DNA of 64,000 nt from Pseudomonas sp. B28(2017) (GTDB lineage Bacteria; Pseudomonadota; Gammaproteobacteria; Pseudomonadales; Pseudomonadaceae). Each line of letters opens with the position of its first letter. The first letter of the stretch is position 1. Below the pieces are notes generated by a model that worked only from the letters and a program-made list of their open reading frames with translations, ran no database searches and had not been told where the DNA came from. Location: the NCBI RefSeq assembly GCF_002113025.1, contig NZ_NEJH01000016.1, positions 18,900 through 82,899 on the forward strand. The letters are read 5' to 3'. A program made the position numbers and the translations under genes. Positions 54,356 to 63,933 of the stretch are shown here, piece after piece.

Positions 54356-55000
54356 ATGAAACCCATGAAATTCATGACCGCCTTGCTGTGCGCGGCTCAG
54401 GTCGGTCTGGCCAGCATGGCTGGGGCAGCACCACTTTCGATCACGTTGCCGCCCGAAACCGCGGCGCTCAAGCCCAGTACACTGCCGGGCTACTCATTGG
54501 CCCGGCAGAAGTGTTCCATCTGCCACTCGGCCGATTACATCAACTTCCAGCCGCCTGGCATGAGCCTGGCGCAGTGGACCGCCGAAGCGGGCAAGATGCA
54601 GCACGTGTACGGTGCTCCGATCAGCGACCAGGAGGTGAATGTCATCGGTGCCTACCTGGCGGTGACCTACGGCAGTGCCCAGGCGAGCGATGCCGATGTT
54701 CAGGCGGCCTCGAACCTCCCGGCGGATCAGCCACCGACGGTCTCTGTAGCGAAAGTCGCCTCGGCCTTGCTCAAGGACAACGCCTGCCTGTCCTGTCATG
54801 CGGTCGACCACAAGGTCGTCGGACCGGCCTATCACGATGTGGCAGTCAAATATGCCAATGACCCGCAGGCACTGGCCCGGGTCATGTCCAGCATTCAGCA
54901 CGGCGGCAGCGGAAAGTGGGGAGATGTGCCCATGCCGCCATTCGCGCAGTTGAGCTCGGACGACCTGAAAAGCCTGGCGACGTTCATCATGAGCCAGTGA
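54356..55000 (+). CDS. sorB: Sulfite dehydrogenase cytochrome c subunit
   Basis: 214 residues with a signal peptide (AGA-APLS) and two haem motifs, CSICH (about residue 52) and CLSCH (about 143), so a dihaem cytochrome. The second domain (VVGPAYHDVAVKYANDP ... MPPFAQLSSDDLKSLATFIM) is the SorB-type cytochrome. It is co-transcribed with sorA and followed by a terminator. Confidence 0.88.
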   Translation: MKPMKFMTALLCAAQVGLASMAGAAPLSITLPPETAALKPSTLPGYSLARQKCSICHSADYINFQPPGMSLAQWTAEAGKMQHVYGAPISDQEVNVIGAYLAVTYGSAQASDADVQAASNLPADQPPTVSVAKVASALLKDNACLSCHAVDHKVVGPAYHDVAVKYANDPQALARVMSSIQHGGSGKWGDVPMPPFAQLSSDDLKSLATFIMSQ

Positions 55001-55009
55001 GCCTGATGC

Positions 55010-55050
55010 AAAAAAGCCCACTGAACCGGCGACGGTCAGTGGGCTTTTTT
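55010..55050 (+). terminator. Rho-independent terminator after sorB
   Basis: AAAAAAGCCCACTGA with TCAGTGGGCTTTTTT, loop ACCGGCGACGG. Confidence 0.9.
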
Positions 55051-55073
55051 GTAGTCGGGTATGCGAGATTCGT

Positions 55074-55880
55074 TCAAGACATCGAGCTGTTGTCCGCGCT
55101 GAAGCGCTTGAGAATGTCCTGGTACATTTTGGTCCGTCGGTGATCCTGGCCATATCCGCCAGCGGCGGCGACGGTGCCGGCCTGGACATGGTCCAGGTAC
55201 TTGAATATCTTGCCGGGCGAAAGAAACACGACTTTGTAGCCAAGCCCGATCACACGATCCTGTAGCTCATAGCCGGGCACCCGATCATCGATCTGAAAAT
55301 GCAGACCCTGCTGTTTCATCAGCCTGCAATTCCATAGCGTGCAAAAGCTTTTCAAGTGGGTTTCCCGGTAGGGTTTCGGGTCTTTTGATCGCAGGCCCAG
55401 CGATTGCTTCAGGCGTCGGTAATGGTGTTTGCACAGGCGTGAACTGAAACGCCACGCGGTCCTTGGCAGTCCGCGGTTGAGTTGCTCCGTGCAACCGACC
55501 GCTGCGATGTTTCGATCCTTTGTGCAGTGCTCCATCATCATCGCAAAGACATTGGCATCGAAGACGAACGTGTCGGTGTGCATCAGGAACAGATAGTCGG
55601 TATCGATCCTGGCCAGTGCCATGTCCAGTGCCTTGCCATGGGCGATGTGGCCCGGCTCTTTGGTGGGGGCATCCCGTTCGATCAGGTTGATCCAGTCGAG
55701 TGAGCGCAAATACTCGACGCTGGCGTCCGCCGAATCGTTATCCACTACCCAGACGGCAATTCCGGCTTTTCGTACAGGCTCGCGCAAGAGGTCCAGGCAG
55801 ATCCTGGTCAAATCAAGGGTTTTGTAATTAACCAGAACGATGCTGAACGGCGGTTTGGCGCTTGTATCGACACTACCCAT
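55074..55880 (-). CDS. Family 2 glycosyltransferase
   Basis: 268 residues of GT-A fold: start SIVLVNYKTLDLTRICLDLL, WVVDNDSADAS, and the metal-binding region LFLMHTDTFVFD, which has D-T-D-like acidic residues. C-terminal region FQIDDRVPGYELQDRVIGLGYKV. The sugar and acceptor are unknown. It is convergent with sorAB. Confidence 0.82.
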   Translation of the reverse strand: MGSVDTSAKPPFSIVLVNYKTLDLTRICLDLLREPVRKAGIAVWVVDNDSADASVEYLRSLDWINLIERDAPTKEPGHIAHGKALDMALARIDTDYLFLMHTDTFVFDANVFAMMMEHCTKDRNIAAVGCTEQLNRGLPRTAWRFSSRLCKHHYRRLKQSLGLRSKDPKPYRETHLKSFCTLWNCRLMKQQGLHFQIDDRVPGYELQDRVIGLGYKVVFLSPGKIFKYLDHVQAGTVAAAGGYGQDHRRTKMYQDILKRFSADNSSMS

Positions 55881-56007
55881 CTTCGAAATGCTCGACGACT
55901 CAAAAGCGTCGAAGACTAAAGGGGCAACCTTAGCTCAAGCTTAATTTCAGCCGGGCCGTTGGTGTCGAGGCGGGCGCACGGTTTTGAGCCGATGCCAGGG
56001 GCGCTGG

Positions 56008-56640
56008 CTATTGCTGCCTGACGCCCTCGAACGAGCCTGTTCGCACCTCGCCGCTGCGAATGTAACGGGCGATCAGCACGCCCCCGGGCGAGCTGGTCGA
56101 GTTCAGCAAGGTGAAGGCCGACGCTTGGGCGTTGTCGCCGAACAGGCGCTTGCCGCGCCCCAGCAGGATCGGGTGAATCATCAGCCGCAATTCGTCCACC
56201 AGGCCGGCGGCAAGCAGCTGGCGCACCAGATCGCCGCTGCCTTGTGTCAACAGCCGGGGACCGTCCTGACGCTTGAGCGCGCTGATCGCGTCGACCAGGT
56301 TGCCCTCCAGCGCATGACTGTTCTGCCAGTCCAGCGACTCGGCACGGTGCGTGGCCACATGCTTGGGGACGCCGTTGAACAGGTCTGCAAGGGTTCGATT
56401 GGTTGAGTCGGGCTGAATGCGCGGCCAATAGGAGGCGAAGATGTCGTAGGTGCGACGCCCCAGTAGCAATTCGAATGGCTGTGAGAACAGGTCCTGTACG
56501 GCCTGGCCGGTGGTTTTGTCGGCGTAGGGCACTATCCAGCCACCGAATCGGAATCCGTCAGCGAGATCCTCTTCAGGCCCGCCGGGCGCCTGCATGACGC
56601 CGTCCAGACTGACGAACGCGGCAACGGTAAGTGTGCGCAT
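56008..56640 (-). CDS. Dihydrofolate reductase/RibD-like family protein
   Basis: 210 residues from the ATG at 56640 (frame open to 56748). MRTLTVAAFVSLDGVMQAPGGPEED and LLGRRTYDIFASYWP are typical of the RibD-C/DHFR-like family, and the C-terminal VDELRLMIHPILLGRGKRLF confirms it. Exact substrate is unknown. GAAGAG lies before the start. Confidence 0.85.
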   Translation of the reverse strand: MRTLTVAAFVSLDGVMQAPGGPEEDLADGFRFGGWIVPYADKTTGQAVQDLFSQPFELLLGRRTYDIFASYWPRIQPDSTNRTLADLFNGVPKHVATHRAESLDWQNSHALEGNLVDAISALKRQDGPRLLTQGSGDLVRQLLAAGLVDELRLMIHPILLGRGKRLFGDNAQASAFTLLNSTSSPGGVLIARYIRSGEVRTGSFEGVRQQ

Positions 56641-56855
56641 GCTCTTCTCCTGATTCATCCGGGTGAAAATGTTTGTACAGGGGCGTTTGCGATCCCTTGA
56701 GATCATATCCCTGATAGATAGTCGAAACAGATACTGCGAAATCGACAACAGGATGCGTGGTTTGTATTCCTTGTTGGAATGTATTGAATAAAATTAATGA
56801 ATTTTAATTATCTGTTTGTGTGGCGTAGCTTGATTTGAGGACATGGAGAATCGCC

Positions 56856-57572
56856 TTGAAATCATCCTCTACCCAATCAGCTGAAAAGTTTGATACCTCC
56901 CGGGCCAACGAGTACGCAAAACAGAGCCGTATCGCGTTGGCCGGGTATGACGCCTGCCACGATCTGGCCGCGTGCATGCTGGCGGCAAGCCTGGGCAGCA
57001 CGGCTTTGGCAAAAGTACTGGTCGTTGGCGCGGGTGGTACGGCCCGGGAAATTATTGCGATAGCCGCGCTGGAGCCGAATTGGCGCTTCATGGCCGTCGA
57101 TCCTTCCGGGCCGATGTTGGAAGCCGCGACACAGCAGTTACAGGCAAACGACCTGCTGGAAAGAACGGACGTGCATCTTGGGCATGTTGACGACTTGCCG
57201 GCCGACGAGTCATTCGACGCGGCCACCTTGATCGGTGTGCTCCATCATCTGCCGGGCGATGACGCCAAGCGAGAACTTCTACAATCGGTTCGTGCTCGCC
57301 TGAAACCCGGTGCCCCACTGATTGTGGCGGGAAATCACTATGCCTATGCCAGCCAACCGCTATTGCTCGAGGCCTGGGGGCACCGGTGGCGCCAGCAGGG
57401 AGCCAGCCCGGATGAAGTGAAGATCAAGCTAGGAAAAATTCTGCAAGGCGCCGATCCCCCACATTCCGAAGCGGCGGTCCACAAGCTGTTGCACGACAGC
57501 GGATTCGCAGAAACCACGCGCTTCTTTAGCAGCCTTTTCTGGGGCGCGTGGCTGACGTGTAAAACCGGCTGA
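56856..57572 (+). CDS. Class I SAM-dependent methyltransferase
   Basis: About 238 residues from a TTG at 56856, chosen because GGAGAA lies 5 bases before it; a TTG at 56835 is the alternative and no ATG is available. Motif I VLVVGAGGTAREI, acidic MAVDPSGPMLEAA, and SFDAATLIGVLHHLPG are visible. Substrate unknown. It is divergent from the DHFR-like gene with an AT-rich gap. Confidence 0.8.
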   Translation: MKSSSTQSAEKFDTSRANEYAKQSRIALAGYDACHDLAACMLAASLGSTALAKVLVVGAGGTAREIIAIAALEPNWRFMAVDPSGPMLEAATQQLQANDLLERTDVHLGHVDDLPADESFDAATLIGVLHHLPGDDAKRELLQSVRARLKPGAPLIVAGNHYAYASQPLLLEAWGHRWRQQGASPDEVKIKLGKILQGADPPHSEAAVHKLLHDSGFAETTRFFSSLFWGAWLTCKTG

Positions 57573-57681
57573 AGGCGACCGATGCTCGGCCTTTGGGTGA
57601 TTGCGGCCTGTCGTGGAGGGCCGCAATATGAGCAAACGCTCGCTGCAATGGGGGATGGCTACCTGGTGGCCTCGGCAAGCG

Positions 57682-58107
57682 TCAGTCGTAACTGATGATC
57701 CCAAGTTGTTTTGCCATGAACAGTTCGTTTCGTTCTACGATTTCTTCGACAACCTTACCTTCTTCATTAAAACGGAAATATGTAAGGGCTGTCCAACTCA
57801 GGCTCTTGCCTTCTACGTTAAAGCCATGCCACGTATTTGATCCGGTGGCGAAATGCGTCAATGCGACTACCACAACGTCGTCGGTGACGATTTCCTTGGT
57901 GAACGTAGTATTGATTGTTTGATATCTGCCGAGAACATTTGTGCTCAATGCTTTCTTGAAGTTATCCAGGCCATGGATCGGTGCGTCGCAGTCCGGTCGG
58001 TGCACAATTACATTGGTGTCAAAGTATTCGGAAACTCGCTCGGCATCTTTTCCGTCTACGCAGTATTTGAAGTAATTTTTAACGGCTTCGAGGTTTTTAG
58101 CACTCAT
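57682..58107 (-). CDS. SnoaL/NTF2-like protein
   Basis: 141 residues from the ATG at 58107. N-terminal AVKNYFKYCVDGKDAERVSEYFDTNVIVHRP, central DNFKKALSTN, strands VVALTHFATGSNTW and a final FRFNEEGKVVEEIVERNELF fit the SnoaL-like fold. Function is unknown. The DNA is AT-richer than neighbours. The 305-base gap to the divergent LysR-type gene holds the inverted repeat at 58340-58380. Confidence 0.78.
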   Translation of the reverse strand: MSAKNLEAVKNYFKYCVDGKDAERVSEYFDTNVIVHRPDCDAPIHGLDNFKKALSTNVLGRYQTINTTFTKEIVTDDVVVVALTHFATGSNTWHGFNVEGKSLSWTALTYFRFNEEGKVVEEIVERNELFMAKQLGIISYD

Positions 58108-58339
58108 ATGGTATTTGCTCCGGTTGTGTTGAAGAGGGGAGAAATTAAACAAAGCTAAAAGTAGCAGTCAGCAAGGTTCAAGTGCTTTCTTTCGGGTTTT
58201 AGATTTAAAGTCTGGTTGAGTGTTGTCACTTCGGCGCGGCAACAAAAGCAGTTCCTGTTGCTGGTGATGTTCTATATCACTCCGGGGTTTTGGGGGGGCA
58301 TTAATCAATCGTTTACGTATGAAGACTGTTCGCTTGGCC

Positions 58340-58380
58340 ATATTCTAGGGGGGGTTATGGTATTCGTAAATCTAGAATAT
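58340..58380 (+). promoter_or_regulatory. Inverted repeat, possible LysR-type operator
   Basis: ATATTCTAG (58340-58348) and CTAGAATAT (58372-58380) are perfect inverted repeats separated by 23 bases, just upstream of the LysR-type gene. Confidence 0.5.
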
Positions 58381-58412
58381 AGTGGGTGTGGTATCGATTA
58401 TTGGAATATCAC

Positions 58413-59345
58413 ATGGGTTTGGACAGACTGGAAAGATGGGCGACGGTCAGACATTTTCGCCTGGCTATAGCCCTGTTCGAATATGGCAGTGTCGTGCATG
58501 CAGCGCGCTCGCTTCACCTCTCACAGCCAACGGCCAGCAAGTTGTTACAAGACCTCGAGGAGGCAGTGGGGGCCCAGCTCTACATACGGAACCGTCGAGG
58601 CGTTACACCGACAGAGCTTGGTCGGGCCTTTGTAGAACGCAGCCGTATGGTTCTTGCCCAGCTAGACCATGTTTCCCAGGCTATTGATGCTCTTGGCAAG
58701 GGGCATGCTGGACGTGTTGCCATAGGCAGTGTGTTAACCGGATCCAGTTATCTCGTGCCTGCGGCAATTGCACGACTTTGGAAAAAGCGGCCAAGTGTCA
58801 GCATCAAGATTGTCGAGGGCGTGAGCGGCGAACTGATTCCTCGACTTATCTCGGGAGAGCTGGACTTCCTGATTGGGCGGCTTTCCGATGTTGTCTCAAG
58901 TGTTGCTGTCTCTCAGGAGGCTCTTTTTAGCGAGAATGCTATCGTTGTTGCGCGGCGGGAACATCCTCTCGCTCGGCAATCAAAGGTACAACTTGAAGAG
59001 CTTGCGCGCGAAGCATGGATTCTTCCACCAGTAGAGACTACCTTGCGGAAACAGTTCGACTGTATATTTTATCGGGAGAATGTTGACCCGCCGAGTGCAA
59101 CTATCGAGACGGTGTCCTTTTTCAATATACTTTGGTTGTTGAAACAGACGGACCTTCTTGGGATATTGCCGCAGTCGGTTGTTCTCGATCCGGCGCACAG
59201 TAGTAGTCTTGTTCGTCTTCCTGCTTTCGAACCTCTGGTTTTGGAACAGATCGGTATTTCTCGTCTGGCAGGTACTGCATTACAACCTGCCGCTTCCGCT
59301 TTGGTGGACGCGTTAAGAGAAGTGATGCATGGCGCCTTGGACTGA
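58413..59345 (+). CDS. LysR-family regulator
   Basis: 310 residues from the ATG at 58413; a GTG at 58386 adds nine non-typical residues. The winged helix VRHFRLAIALFEYGSVVHAARSLHLSQPTASKLLQDLEEAVG is at the N-terminus, then the LysR substrate-binding domain (VAIGSVLTGSSYLVPAAIARLW). An inverted repeat lies just before it, and the divergent gene is NTF2-like. Confidence 0.86.
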   Translation: MGLDRLERWATVRHFRLAIALFEYGSVVHAARSLHLSQPTASKLLQDLEEAVGAQLYIRNRRGVTPTELGRAFVERSRMVLAQLDHVSQAIDALGKGHAGRVAIGSVLTGSSYLVPAAIARLWKKRPSVSIKIVEGVSGELIPRLISGELDFLIGRLSDVVSSVAVSQEALFSENAIVVARREHPLARQSKVQLEELAREAWILPPVETTLRKQFDCIFYRENVDPPSATIETVSFFNILWLLKQTDLLGILPQSVVLDPAHSSSLVRLPAFEPLVLEQIGISRLAGTALQPAASALVDALREVMHGALD

Positions 59346-59684
59346 GTTTGGTTCTCTGTAATGAATACATGAGTCATGTTCAGTCAGTCGCCATTGGCAT
59401 GGGGTTCTTCAGCTAGCGGCTTTTTGGCTGCGACGTTTTCGGCCGCTTTTGACCAACTGCGGCCTGTCGCGAAGGGCTGCAAACGATTATGCATTCAACT
59501 TTTGGCGTCTGCAGAATCGCTACGACCCGCATTGCTCCACGCAATGACCCGTGGTATCTGTGATTTTATTGCTGCAATCTGTGCACTAATGATCTGCACG
59601 CAACCCGTCTTGTTCATTGGAAGGTCAGTTCTCACACTAGTGGCATCTATGTGAAGTCAGCTTCTGACTGAAGGGGAAATGACA
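59346..59684. other. Intergenic gap without a recognised gene
   Basis: The open frame at 59376-59654 has no family features and its composition looks like intergenic sequence. Nothing else is supported; the promoter of the quinone reductase gene should lie near its right end. Confidence 0.5.
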
Positions 59685-60659
59685 ATGGTATCTGCGATCC
59701 GGTTTAGCCAGTGCGGCAATCCTGAAGTACTGAACCTGGAGACACTGCGCGAACAATCGCCAGGACCCGGCGAGGTCTGGCTTGAGCAAGAAGCCATTGG
59801 TGTCAACTTCCTCGACGTCACCCAGCGTAAGGGAGCGGTGCCCATTGCGTTGCCATCCGGGCTGGGGCTGGAAGGCGCCGGGCGTGTCGCCGTTGTAGGT
59901 GCCGGTGTCAGCAATGTGCAAGTCGGGGATCGCGTCGCCTATGCCACCGGCCCTATTGGCTCGTATGCTTCGGCCCGGCTTTATCCGGCGCAACGGCTGG
60001 TCAAAATTCCGGATGCACTGTCGTTCGATGATGCCGCAGCTGTCATGTTCAAGGGCATCACTGCGCAGTACCTTTTGAAAGCCACCTATCCCGTAGGGCA
60101 GGGCACAACCATTCTCCTCTACGGTGTGGCTGGAGGGCTGGGGGAGATCATGGTGCCGTGGGCCAGGCACCTGGGTGCCACTGTGATTGGTGTGGTTTCA
60201 AAGCAGGCCAGTGTCGAAAAAGCCAGAGCGTCGGGCTGCGATGACGTCCTGGTGTTTGATGCTGACAGCCTGGCATCGGATGTCGCACGTATCACCAACG
60301 GGAAAAAGGTCGACGTCGTCTATGACCCGATAGGGCGTGTTTCTTTCCAGGCATCCCTGGACAGCTTGCGACCCCGTGGCCTGATGGTATCGTTCGGCGC
60401 TTCATCCGGTGCGCCGTCAGCCGTGGAGCTGTCGACACTCAACGCCAAAGGCTCGCTGTTCCTGACGCGCCCTTCATTGGCAGCCCATACGGCGAGTGTC
60501 GCTGAGTATCAGGCGCGTGCACAGGATGTTTTGGCTGCGATAGGCGCGGGTATTATCAAGCCCCGGATCCGGGCCAGCTACTCGCTGGCCGATGCAGCAT
60601 TGGCACATGCCGATCTGGAGTCGGGGCGTTCTTCGGGGGCGATCATTCTAAAACCATGA
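59685..60659 (+). CDS. NADPH:quinone oxidoreductase (QOR-like)
   Basis: 324 residues from the ATG at 59685; GGGG lies 8 bases before it, while the ATG at 59679 is too close. The MDR family features are GVNFLDVTQRKG, GLEGAGRVAVVGAGV and VAGGLGEIMVPWARHLGATVIG (nucleotide-binding). It reduces quinones with NADPH. Its stop overlaps the next gene (ATGA). Confidence 0.87.
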   Translation: MVSAIRFSQCGNPEVLNLETLREQSPGPGEVWLEQEAIGVNFLDVTQRKGAVPIALPSGLGLEGAGRVAVVGAGVSNVQVGDRVAYATGPIGSYASARLYPAQRLVKIPDALSFDDAAAVMFKGITAQYLLKATYPVGQGTTILLYGVAGGLGEIMVPWARHLGATVIGVVSKQASVEKARASGCDDVLVFDADSLASDVARITNGKKVDVVYDPIGRVSFQASLDSLRPRGLMVSFGASSGAPSAVELSTLNAKGSLFLTRPSLAAHTASVAEYQARAQDVLAAIGAGIIKPRIRASYSLADAALAHADLESGRSSGAIILKP

Positions 60660-61582
60660 ATCCTGATGTTCTGAACAATCAGCACAGTGACGAAATCGCT
60701 GCGTTTCTGGCCGTGGCCTCGCAAGGCTCGTTTGTCGGTGCCGGCCGGCTATTGCAGCGACACCCGACAGTCGTCTCAAAGCGGCTCGCGGCAATGGAAA
60801 AGCGCCTTGGCGTTCGGCTCGTGGAGCGCTCGACCCGGCAGGTGCGAATCACTGAAGTCGGTGCCAGGCTGGAGCAGCGTCTTCGCTCAGCCATCGACTC
60901 GATGAATGAAGCGCAGCAACAGGCGGCCGAGGGTGCCAGCGAAATTCGCGGTGCTTTGCGACTTGCATTGCCAGCAGCCATGGGGCGGCTTTGGCTTGGC
61001 CCTATGCTGCCGGAGTTTCTTGCGGCTTATCCGCAGGTCTCGATCCTTGCCGACTATAGCGAGCGTCTGGTCGACATCATTGATGAAGGTTTTGACGCTG
61101 CCATCCGGATTGGAGAACTGGAAGACAACAGGTTGATCGCCAGGAAGCTCAGCGACCATCGCCGGATTCTGTGCGCCTCGCCTGCCTACATCAAAAAGCA
61201 CGGCATGCCCGAAACGCCACAGGATTTGATCAAGCACAATTGCCTTCGATTCAGCGGTCTTGCGTCTTTTCCCCAGTGGCGACTCTATCGCGGCAACGAA
61301 CTTCAAGCGGTTTCCCCTAAAGGAAACCTGACTGCCAATGACAGCGAATCATTACTTGCCGCGGCCCGCGCCGATGCGGGAATCCTGGGGGCAGGCGACT
61401 GGTTGATGAGTCGTGATATTGCTACCGGGAAACTATTGCATGTGCTTCCTGACTGGCAACTGGATGCCGCAGGTGGGGTCTATCTGGTCAGGCCATCGGC
61501 CAAATTTCCCGGTGCCGTGGTTGTCGCGTTCAAACAATGGATCGAGTCAAAGTTTATCCCTTCGCCTCCATGGGCCATTTGA
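60656..61582 (+). CDS. LysR-family regulator
   Basis: 308 residues. N-terminal winged helix (DEIAAFLAVASQGSFVGAGRLLQRHPTVVSKRLAAMEKRLGVRLVERSTRQ) and the CrgA/DmlR-like substrate domain (GALRLALPAAMGRLWLGPMLPEFLAAYPQV). Its ATG overlaps the quinone reductase stop, so it is likely an autogenous co-transcribed regulator of that gene. Confidence 0.87.
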   Translation: MNPDVLNNQHSDEIAAFLAVASQGSFVGAGRLLQRHPTVVSKRLAAMEKRLGVRLVERSTRQVRITEVGARLEQRLRSAIDSMNEAQQQAAEGASEIRGALRLALPAAMGRLWLGPMLPEFLAAYPQVSILADYSERLVDIIDEGFDAAIRIGELEDNRLIARKLSDHRRILCASPAYIKKHGMPETPQDLIKHNCLRFSGLASFPQWRLYRGNELQAVSPKGNLTANDSESLLAAARADAGILGAGDWLMSRDIATGKLLHVLPDWQLDAAGGVYLVRPSAKFPGAVVVAFKQWIESKFIPSPPWAI

Positions 61583-61741
61583 GCGCAGGCAAGCTGCTGC
61601 CATCAGCCTGTCTGGTTTGCCGGGTTATGTTGAACCGGTATTGAGGGTTGCAGTGGTCCTGGGTGAACAGATCAGGACAGAGCAGTGGATGACATGCCTT
61701 GCAATCTGGAGGACGGTGGGGTTGTTTGCGATACCTGACTC

Positions 61742-63025
61742 TCATGTTGATCTTCCTTTATTGGCCGTTGAACAATGACGCGTGAGAAACCACAGGACCA
61801 GGGCACTTGCGCTGATCGAGGCGCCCAGCAGGCTGACTGCCATCCAGCCCCATAGCGCATACACCTGGGTCGCGGCGGCGGCGCCCAGTGCGCTGCCAAC
61901 CGAGTAGAAGCACATATAGGCTCCGACCATGCGACTTTGGGCATCGGGTCGTGCAGCGAAAATGATGCTCTGGTTGGTGACGTGTACTGCCTGCACCGCG
62001 AAGTCGAGCAGCACTACGCCGCAGACCAGCGCGAGCAAGGATGTCTCGGCAAACGTGATGGGCAACCAGGACAACGTCAGGAGCCCCAGCGAAATACCGG
62101 TCACTCGTTGCCCCAGGCCTTGATCGGCCCAGCGACCGGCTCTTCTGGCAGCAAGCGCACCGGCGACGCCGGCCAGGCCAAACAGGCCGATGGCTGTGTG
62201 TGAAAGCGACAGCGGCGGGGCGCTCAATGGCAGCACCATGGATGTCCACAGCACGGAAAAAGCGGCAAAGATCAGCAGGGCCAGCAGGCCCCTGACGCGC
62301 AGCGTGCGCTCGGTGATGAATAGTTTGAAGAGCGAACCCACGAGCACCGGATAGGTGTCTTGATGCCTTGGCGGCGCTGTGACAGGAACCACTCTCCACA
62401 ACACCACCGCGAGGGTCAGCATCATTGCCGAGGACACGAAGTAAACGGCGCGCCAGCCCGCAATGTCCGCTATCAGGCCAGAGGTAAACCGCGCCAGTAG
62501 AATGCCCAGGACAATGCCACTGGTTACCGTCCCCACGGCCTGCCCGCGTTGTGATGGTGTTGCCAGCACTGCGGCGTATGCCACGAGCACCTGAACGACC
62601 ACTGCCAGCAAGCCCATCACGATCATGGCCCCCAGCAGGGCCAGCCATTGCTGTGATGCGCCGACTACCGCCAGCGCAATGGCAGACAGCAGTACTTGAA
62701 TCAGAACCAGCCGCTTACGGTTGACCAGATCGCCGAGAGGGACGATGAACAGCAACCCCAGCGCGTATCCAGCCTGAGTCGCAGTCACCACAACCCCGAT
62801 CGTTGATGAGGCTACACCCAGACTCTGAGCCATTGAATCGAGTAATGGTTGTGCGAAATAAACGTTGGCTACCGCAAGCGCGCAGGTGAAAGAAAACAAC
62901 ACCGTGAGCGACGGAGAAAGCCCCGGAGATCGCTCAGCCCAGCCACTTTTTTCAATGTCTGCAGGAGGCAATGCCGAAGGCTGGCTGGAGAAACGTTTGG
63001 TAGTTGAGTCGGCATCTGCTGTCAT
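61742..63025 (-). CDS. MFS efflux transporter
   Basis: 427 residues with twelve hydrophobic segments. Features: LLDSMAQSLGVASSTIGVVVTATQAGYALGLLFIVPLGDLVNRKRLVL (motif A region) and later AVQAVHVTNQSIIFAARPDAQSRMVGAYM. It belongs to the AraJ/YbjJ-like drug:H+ antiporters. It is divergent from the HxlR-type gene, which probably represses it. Confidence 0.85.
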   Translation of the reverse strand: MTADADSTTKRFSSQPSALPPADIEKSGWAERSPGLSPSLTVLFSFTCALAVANVYFAQPLLDSMAQSLGVASSTIGVVVTATQAGYALGLLFIVPLGDLVNRKRLVLIQVLLSAIALAVVGASQQWLALLGAMIVMGLLAVVVQVLVAYAAVLATPSQRGQAVGTVTSGIVLGILLARFTSGLIADIAGWRAVYFVSSAMMLTLAVVLWRVVPVTAPPRHQDTYPVLVGSLFKLFITERTLRVRGLLALLIFAAFSVLWTSMVLPLSAPPLSLSHTAIGLFGLAGVAGALAARRAGRWADQGLGQRVTGISLGLLTLSWLPITFAETSLLALVCGVVLLDFAVQAVHVTNQSIIFAARPDAQSRMVGAYMCFYSVGSALGAAAATQVYALWGWMAVSLLGASISASALVLWFLTRHCSTANKGRST

Positions 63026-63161
63026 GTACGCCTCCGTGGCGCTAAACTGGTTTCAATTCAAAACCTGATCGATTGTTGTCGAGTCTTGTTTCAAATTGCA
63101 ACCGCATTCTGCCGGGCCGGTGGGCAGGCTTGGCAAATCGAAATTCCGGAAGGTCAAAAAG

Positions 63162-63620
63162 ATGGTCGGAGACACTTCACCGCAAAGCAGCGAATGCCCG
63201 GTAGCAAGAACACTTGAGGCCATTGGTGATCGCTGGTCACTGATGATCATCCGCGACGCCTTTGACGACATTCGCCGCTTCAGCGAATTTCAAAAGAGCC
63301 TGGGCGTAGCCAAGAATATTCTGGCATCGCGACTTAAAACCCTGGTTGAAGTTGGGGTATTCGATGTCAGACCGGCATCAGATGGCAGCGCCTATAAAGA
63401 GTACGTGCTGACGGAAAAAGGACGGGAGATCTTTCCGGTTGTGGTCAGTTTGAGGCAGTGGGGCGAACGTTTCCTGTTCAAGCCGGACGAGACGCGTTCT
63501 GTGCTGCTGGATAACGAGTCCGGCCAGCCTCTGATGCCGCTTGATGTTCGTTCATCAAACGGTCAAAAACTTGGCCCCTCTGATTGCCACAGGGTGAGAC
63601 TCGTTGACGGCGGGTCGTGA
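63162..63620 (+). CDS. HxlR-family regulator
   Basis: 152 residues from the ATG at 63162; the frame is open to 63096 but that end is not family-like. The winged helix CPVARTLEAIGDRWSLMIIRDAFDDIRRFSEFQKSLGVAKNILASRLKTL is typical HxlR. It is the likely regulator of the divergent MFS gene. Confidence 0.88.
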   Translation: MVGDTSPQSSECPVARTLEAIGDRWSLMIIRDAFDDIRRFSEFQKSLGVAKNILASRLKTLVEVGVFDVRPASDGSAYKEYVLTEKGREIFPVVVSLRQWGERFLFKPDETRSVLLDNESGQPLMPLDVRSSNGQKLGPSDCHRVRLVDGGS

Positions 63621-63856
63621 GTCGACAGCAGGCTTGCTTCACACCCGAACGAGCCTGGGGAATTAACGTCGGTATCCGTATATGAATGTGTGCCAGGATG
63701 AAAACTGCAATGGGTGCGCTGGAAGGAGAAGAATTTTTAGTTGGGGGTTGACCGCGTATTTTAATGCTGTATTATTCGCCTCCCGCTGACGAGCAGTTTG
63801 CTGCTGGTCTGGCTTAAGTGGCTGATTTTATTAAGTAAAAACAGAAACTTTTAAGG

Positions 63857-63884
63857 TTGCTTTTTGAAAAAGGTGCTGTAGAAT
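63857..63884 (+). promoter_or_regulatory. rRNA operon promoter
   Basis: TTGCTT (63857-63862) and TAGAAT (63879-63884) with 16-base spacing, followed by a GC-rich discriminator (GCGCGCCTC). AT-rich UP-element-like sequence lies upstream. The pattern matches stringent rrn promoters. Confidence 0.8.
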
Positions 63885-63921
63885 GCGCGCCTCGGTTGAG
63901 ACGAAAAGCTCTTGACCAACC

Positions 63922-63933
63922 GCTCTTTAACAA
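63922..63933 (+). promoter_or_regulatory. rrn boxA antitermination site
   Basis: GCTCTTTAACAA matches boxA. The sequence after it to the window end is the leader that precedes 16S rRNA in Pseudomonas; the 16S gene starts beyond the window. Confidence 0.85.

Noticed and set aside
59376..59654. Possible 92-residue ORF
   Set aside because: No family features or ribosome site; composition resembles intergenic sequence.
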